Positions 34,612 through 38,558 of a stretch of DNA of 38,558 nucleotides are shown here, piece by piece. The DNA comes from Algoriphagus sp. AK58 (GTDB taxonomy: Bacteria; Bacteroidota; Bacteroidia; Cytophagales; Cyclobacteriaceae). The notes beneath the pieces were generated by a model, which had not been told where the DNA came from, made no database searches, and saw only the letters and a list, made by a program, of their open reading frames with translations. Made by a program: the position numbers and the translations under genes. The stretch lies in the NCBI RefSeq assembly GCF_014324365.1, contig NZ_QEIG01000023.1, positions 1 to 38,558 on the forward strand, in the 5' to 3' direction. Within the stretch, counting starts at the first letter, position 1. Each line of letters opens with the position of its first letter.

Positions 34612-34992
34612 GTGTATCCGTTTGGTTGCACGTAACCGATGTAAAATTGGCTTAGAGGTTCAAAATAAGCGGATTCCCTCTTGCCAAGGGCGTTAGGGTG
34701 ATTAGAAAGAGCTTTCTAACTTGAATTGAAAACTACGTGCAAAGTTCCGAATACTCCTATTTTATTTATGAAAAATGAAAAAGAAAAAGACCCTACCATT
34801 CTGAATTGTTGAAATGGTAGGGTCCTTTCTGTATTATCAGTTATCTAAAGTAATCTGATAGTTGTTCTTCCTAGTGTCTGAAGACTAAATTAACGGCAAG
34901 TTTTGGACATCTTCGGTCTTCGGTCTTCCGTCCCAAAATCAAAGGAAAATTCGTCAACGGTCAGAATAGCCTACAATCAGATTATTAATTAA
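34612..34992. other. Intergenic region with terminator and a short repeat-bearing hairpin
   Basis: No gene is visible. Besides the terminator at 34770-34824, TTTTGGAC (34901-34908) and GTCCCAAAA (34930-34938) form an inverted repeat around three 7-bp repeats, CTTCGGT, CTTCGGT and CTTCCGT (34911-34931). No promoter of the phosphatase gene was recognised. Confidence 0.5.
34770..34824 (-). terminator. Terminator of the large T9SS surface-protein gene
   Basis: On the minus strand a 12-bp stem (34813-34824 with 34789-34800, core GACCCTACC) with a 12-nt loop is followed by a long U-rich tract (complement of the A-rich stretch 34770-34788). It lies about 170 bp after the stop codon. Confidence 0.85.
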
Positions 34993-37900
34993 TCAGTTTT
35001 TAATAATTCGGAAGGATTCCGTTTTACCAGCCCAGTTGAGGGTCAAGATATAGACTCCTGCCGCTTTGGTCTGCAGGTAGCTTGCCAGTTTTTCGCTGAG
35101 TCGTTCGATATTAGGATCATTAAACCGATCAGTTTGTCCAAGTATGGTAGAAATCGTGGCGGTCACGTCTCCTTCCAACAGTGGATCCTTACTGACGAGT
35201 TCCAGTCTGAACCCAACACCGGAGGTAGGATTAGGATAGATAATCCAAGACGAAGCACCGGGAACAGGGTCTACCTGAATGGCCTTTGTGGCACTGTAGA
35301 AGAAGCTGCCGCTGAAATTGACCTGCTTCAATCGATAGAAGATCGTTCCACCGCTTGCCGGAAGTTCACGATCGATAAAGCTATACTCCACAGGAGCATC
35401 AGAATAGCCTTTTCCGGTTACCTCACCTATCTTTTTCCAGTTGTTGATATTATTCACCGACCGCTCCACTTCAAAGTGAGAATTTTCCCATTCTTTGGCT
35501 ACGGCCCAAGCCAAATTCCCTTCTCTATGGGTAGCATTATAAGTGGCATTGAAGTAGAGGTATTCGAGAGGGAGGATACGAATATTTGGATACCTGACAT
35601 ACACTACTCCCCTTGCCCCATTTCCTCCACCAAGAAGACCTGCCCCTCCACCAGAACCTATTGTAACTCCAGGGTTTCCAATTCCAAGATTTTGGGCATT
35701 TCCACCCGTAGTTCCTAAATTTCCACCAACTCCTGGTGTTGCAGTTTGACCTGGAACAGCTCCAGAAGAACTTCCGCCCCCACCTCCAGAATAAATAATT
35801 GTGCTTCCAGAAAAATTAGATGATAAACCATTCCCACCCGTTCCCCCAAGTCCTTTAGGATTTGCTCCTGGTGTAAGGTCACCTTTTGTTCCTGGGGAAC
35901 CAGCACCCCCACCTCCTCCACCGGCTCGTGTAGCATAAGCTCTATTTGGCCCTGGTTGTGAATATTCTCCTTCGCCTCCAACATTACCTGCTGTTGGCGG
36001 ACCACCTGCACCTTCAGTTATCCCAGGATCTTGTAATACAGCTCCACCACCTCCTGAGCCGCCAGAGTTGCCTGATAGTACTGTGGAATTTCCACTTGAG
36101 CCTCCACCTCCACCGCCTTCAGCAATTAAAACAGTCTGGAACGTACCTGAGGAATGAGTAAATGCAGGGCCAGAAAAGAAAGAATCTCCTCCAGGTCCTC
36201 CTTTCGCAGTTGGCGAGGTGGATCCAATTCCTTCTGATCCTACTATAATGTTAAATCCTGTATTTGGTGGAAGGCCAATACCTGCGCCAAGAGAAATACC
36301 TGAATATATTTGAGAAGTGGTTACCCCTCCACCACCGCCTCCTCCTGCCGAAGAACCCATACCTCCGCCACCGCCACCACCTACCAGCATGACCTGAAAT
36401 TCATCCAGGCCCTCAGGGGCAGTCCATAGACAGCTTTGATTAAATTGGATCACTGTAAAACCAGATACAGCTCCATCGTCTACGATGGTTCCGCATGGAA
36501 TTGCTGGACATATATAGGTGATTACAACTTTACCATTTCCTCCTTGACCTCCACTACGACCATTGCCTATTGCTCCACCACCTCCACCTCCTGGAGAAGA
36601 TCCCGGATTTCCATTTCCATTATTAGTTCTTCCTGGTCCTCCTGCCCCTCCACCTGATGGGGCTGCACCTGCTGAGGTTCCAGAAGCATCATTACCACCT
36701 ACACTGATACCTGCAGAAGATCCCCCCCCTCCACTGTTACCAGAAATAACAGATCCACCATTGCCACCACTATATTTATTCTGCCCTCTACCAGAATCTG
36801 CTTGACCTCCTAGTGCACCTGAAGCATTGTCAGCAACGGAATTTCCTCCTTTGGCTAAAATCAAGGCATCAGAGACGTTATTTGTTCTGGAAACCCATGA
36901 GTCCCCTCCTGCGGCGGTTGTATTGCTGCCTCTTCCTACAAAAACAGCGAGCGGTTCACCGGCTGTGACGGAAATCAAACTTCTCGAATAGGCTCCGCCA
37001 CCGCCACCTCCTGCAGCGGCACTACTTGTTCTGGATCCTCCTCTTCCTCCTCCTCCCCATACTTCTACGGTCAATTCGAAAACCCCTTCAGGAACGAAAA
37101 ATGATTGAAGTGCGGCAGATGCGGGGTACTCGGCAGTACAAACAATTCCAAATCTTACAGTATTCGAACCAGCAGGAATGTAAGGGCAGGCATCTCCTGT
37201 TCTGATGATACTTTTTACAGTTAATACACTTACCCCCTCTGCCGTTAAATTGGAGGTATTAAAGGTAAGCGATCCATCTGGTGAAGCTGTCACTGTTCTG
37301 GAGACATCCGTTGCAGGATTTGCCCCATCAGCATCGTATACGATCGTGTAGTTTTGGCCTGGAATGAAATTAGATCCCCTGATAGTAATTGTTGATGGTA
37401 ATCCTGGAGCACTTGGGTTGCTTGCTGATACAGAGGTTATAGGATGAGCTGTACCAATTACTGTTATTGATCCTGTTGCGGAAACAGTACCGCATCCGCC
37501 GATAAGAGGAATGCTGTAGTTGAAAGTGCCGTTTTCTATTGGAGTACCTGAAATCGAAATTACACCACCGGCCCAGCTTGCGGTTACACCTTCTGGTAAT
37601 CCAATTACATTTAGCTGATCAATCCCTGTAGCACCAGTTGTATTATGTGTGATAGGGGTAAGTGGAGTTGTGATACAAAGGGTGGGTGTTGATGAGGGAG
37701 GGGAGGCGATATTGTCAGGAGTGATATTGATTGTCCTGGTAGCGGTAGCATTGGCACAACCACCTGTACCGGCCACGGTGTAGGTAATGGTAGCGGTGCC
37801 TGCCGCTACACCTGTTACTGCGCCTGTTGAAGGATTGACAGTGGCAATGGCAGAATTACTTGTTGACCAAGAACCTCCGGCAATAGTAGAGGCAAAGTTT

Positions 37901-38558
37901 GAAGTTCCGCCAATGCAGACGGCTTGATTTCCACTTAATGTACCTGCACTAGGTGGTGCGGTAATAGTGACGGTTCGAGTAGCGGTAGCATTGGCACAAC
38001 CTCCGGTTCCGGTTACGGTATAGGTGATGGTAGCAGTACCAGCAGCCACTCCGGTTACTAGGCCTGTTGAAGGATTGACTGTAGCAATGGCAGCATTACT
38101 TGTTGTCCAGGTACCCCCCGGAATTGTAGAGGCGAAAGTTGAAGTTCCGCCGATACAAACGGCTTGATTTCCACTTAATGTACCTGCACTAGGTGGTGCG
38201 GTAATAGTGACGGTTCGAGTAGCGGTAGCATCGGCACACCCACCGGTTCCGGGCACGGTGTAGGTGATGGTAGCAGTACCAGCAGCCACTCCGGTTACTA
38301 GGCCTGTTGAAGGATTGACTGTAGCAATGGCAGCATTACTTGTTGTCCAGGTACCCCCCGGAATTGTAGAGGCGAAAGTTGAAGTTCCGCCGATACAAAC
38401 GGCTTGATTTCCACTTAATGTACCTGCACTAGGTGGTGCGGTAATAGTGACGGTTCGAGTAGCGGTAGCATCGGCACACCCACCGGTTCCGGGCACGGTG
38501 TAGTTAATGGTAGCAGTACCTGCCGCTACCCCGGTTACTACGCCTGTAGATGGATGGA
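34993..38558 (-). CDS. Large T9SS surface protein with Ig-like repeats and glycine-rich domains (partial, 5' end outside the window)
   Basis: The reading frame stays open to the right edge, so this is only the C-terminal part (about 1188 residues) of a larger protein. From N to C: at least 3.5 tandem 80-residue repeats with bacterial Ig-like (Big_2) sequence (WTTSNAAIATVNPSTG, VAAGTATITYTV) and paired cysteines; an Ig/PKD-like segment (LPEGVTASWAGGVISISGTP); an IPT-like strand region (SAPGLPSTITIRGSNFIPGQ); two glycine-rich domains with many GGGGG runs; and a C-terminal T9SS type A sorting domain (SWIIYPNPTSG, GVYILTL, ESFRIIKN). It is probably a secreted or surface-attached adhesin-like protein. 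The codons that might look like a start (GTG at 38496) lie inside a repeat unit and are not a real start. Confidence 0.88.
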   Translation of the reverse strand, partial: HPSTGVVTGVAAGTATINYTVPGTGGCADATATRTVTITAPPSAGTLSGNQAVCIGGTSTFASTIPGGTWTTSNAAIATVNPSTGLVTGVAAGTATITYTVPGTGGCADATATRTVTITAPPSAGTLSGNQAVCIGGTSTFASTIPGGTWTTSNAAIATVNPSTGLVTGVAAGTATITYTVTGTGGCANATATRTVTITAPPSAGTLSGNQAVCIGGTSNFASTIAGGSWSTSNSAIATVNPSTGAVTGVAAGTATITYTVAGTGGCANATATRTINITPDNIASPPSSTPTLCITTPLTPITHNTTGATGIDQLNVIGLPEGVTASWAGGVISISGTPIENGTFNYSIPLIGGCGTVSATGSITVIGTAHPITSVSASNPSAPGLPSTITIRGSNFIPGQNYTIVYDADGANPATDVSRTVTASPDGSLTFNTSNLTAEGVSVLTVKSIIRTGDACPYIPAGSNTVRFGIVCTAEYPASAALQSFFVPEGVFELTVEVWGGGGRGGSRTSSAAAGGGGGGAYSRSLISVTAGEPLAVFVGRGSNTTAAGGDSWVSRTNNVSDALILAKGGNSVADNASGALGGQADSGRGQNKYSGGNGGSVISGNSGGGGSSAGISVGGNDASGTSAGAAPSGGGAGGPGRTNNGNGNPGSSPGGGGGGAIGNGRSGGQGGNGKVVITYICPAIPCGTIVDDGAVSGFTVIQFNQSCLWTAPEGLDEFQVMLVGGGGGGGMGSSAGGGGGGGVTTSQIYSGISLGAGIGLPPNTGFNIIVGSEGIGSTSPTAKGGPGGDSFFSGPAFTHSSGTFQTVLIAEGGGGGGSSGNSTVLSGNSGGSGGGGAVLQDPGITEGAGGPPTAGNVGGEGEYSQPGPNRAYATRAGGGGGGAGSPGTKGDLTPGANPKGLGGTGGNGLSSNFSGSTIIYSGGGGGSSSGAVPGQTATPGVGGNLGTTGGNAQNLGIGNPGVTIGSGGGAGLLGGGNGARGVVYVRYPNIRILPLEYLYFNATYNATHREGNLAWAVAKEWENSHFEVERSVNNINNWKKIGEVTGKGYSDAPVEYSFIDRELPASGGTIFYRLKQVNFSGSFFYSATKAIQVDPVPGASSWIIYPNPTSGVGFRLELVSKDPLLEGDVTATISTILGQTDRFNDPNIERLSEKLASYLQTKAAGVYILTLNWAGKTESFRIIKN
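37719..38558 (-). repeat. 240-bp tandem repeats encoding 80-residue Ig-like modules
   Basis: The period is exactly 240 bp, with units near 37741, 37981, 38221 and 38461 (the last cut by the window edge). The units starting at 37981 and 38221 are identical over about their last 180 bp, while the unit at 37741 is more diverged. This points to recent duplication or gene conversion. Confidence 0.93.

Noticed and set aside
35134..36805. Proline- and leucine-rich open frames opposite the glycine-rich domains
   Set aside because: They are antisense reflections of GGN-rich codons. The minus-strand frame has clear domains and a T9SS sorting signal.
37719..38558. A CRISPR-like array
   Set aside because: The repeats are contiguous 240-bp coding units in one frame, with no spacers and no cas genes.

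Overview
The window looks like chromosomal DNA of a Bacteroidota bacterium, most likely order Cytophagales (an Algoriphagus/Cyclobacteriaceae-type genome). This is inferred from several things: two secreted proteins with C-terminal type IX secretion (T9SS) sorting domains, an Oar-like TonB-dependent receptor with an N-terminal carboxypeptidase-regulatory domain, DUF4105, DUF481 and AsmA-like proteins, weak or absent Shine-Dalgarno sequences, and several upstream boxes of the Bacteroidota form TAnnTTTG. No phage, transposase, CRISPR array or rRNA gene was seen. Most of the window is core or housekeeping DNA.

Layout. 1-5134: rluF and an M23 peptidase on the minus strand, aspS on the plus strand, and a YhhN-type lysoplasmalogenase on the minus strand. 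5135-9910: a large Oar-type TonB-dependent receptor and a DUF481 outer-membrane protein. 10083-16380: a four-gene operon of an alpha/beta hydrolase followed by a complete tripartite RND efflux system (adaptor, inner-membrane pump, TolC-type outer-membrane channel), closed by a terminator. 16505-19699: an MltF-like lytic transglycosylase, then a minus-strand GntP permease plus RidA pair. 19776-26068: a T9SS cargo protein head-to-head with a DUF4105 membrane protein, which is followed by uvrB and an AlbA_2-domain protein. 26058-28057: a PLP enzyme and rluD, divergent, with interleaved promoters. 28058-29086: an AT-rich kilobase with no convincing protein gene. It holds two closely related tRNA-like RNA genes, each with its own putative promoter and rho-independent terminator. 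29087-34611: a 1455-residue AsmA-like protein convergent with an App1-type (DUF2183) phosphatase. 34993 to the right edge: the C-terminal part of a very large T9SS surface protein with 240-bp tandem Ig-like repeats and two glycine-rich domains; its 5' end lies outside the window.

The most unusual content is the RNA pair at 28326-28464 and 28880-29004. Both copies have identical 5' tRNA halves (acceptor, D arm, anticodon-like arm) and near-identical 3' halves (T arm, acceptor). Between the halves, where a tRNA variable loop would be, sit 69 and 55 nt of structured, diverged sequence. The D arm looks like a class II tRNA-Leu, but the anticodon-like loop has no leucine anticodon, and the RNAs are much longer (about 138 and 124 nt) than any normal bacterial tRNA. 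They look like tRNA-derived noncoding RNAs of unknown function.

Limits: all assignments come from reading the sequence and from recalled family knowledge. No database search or structure calculation was run.
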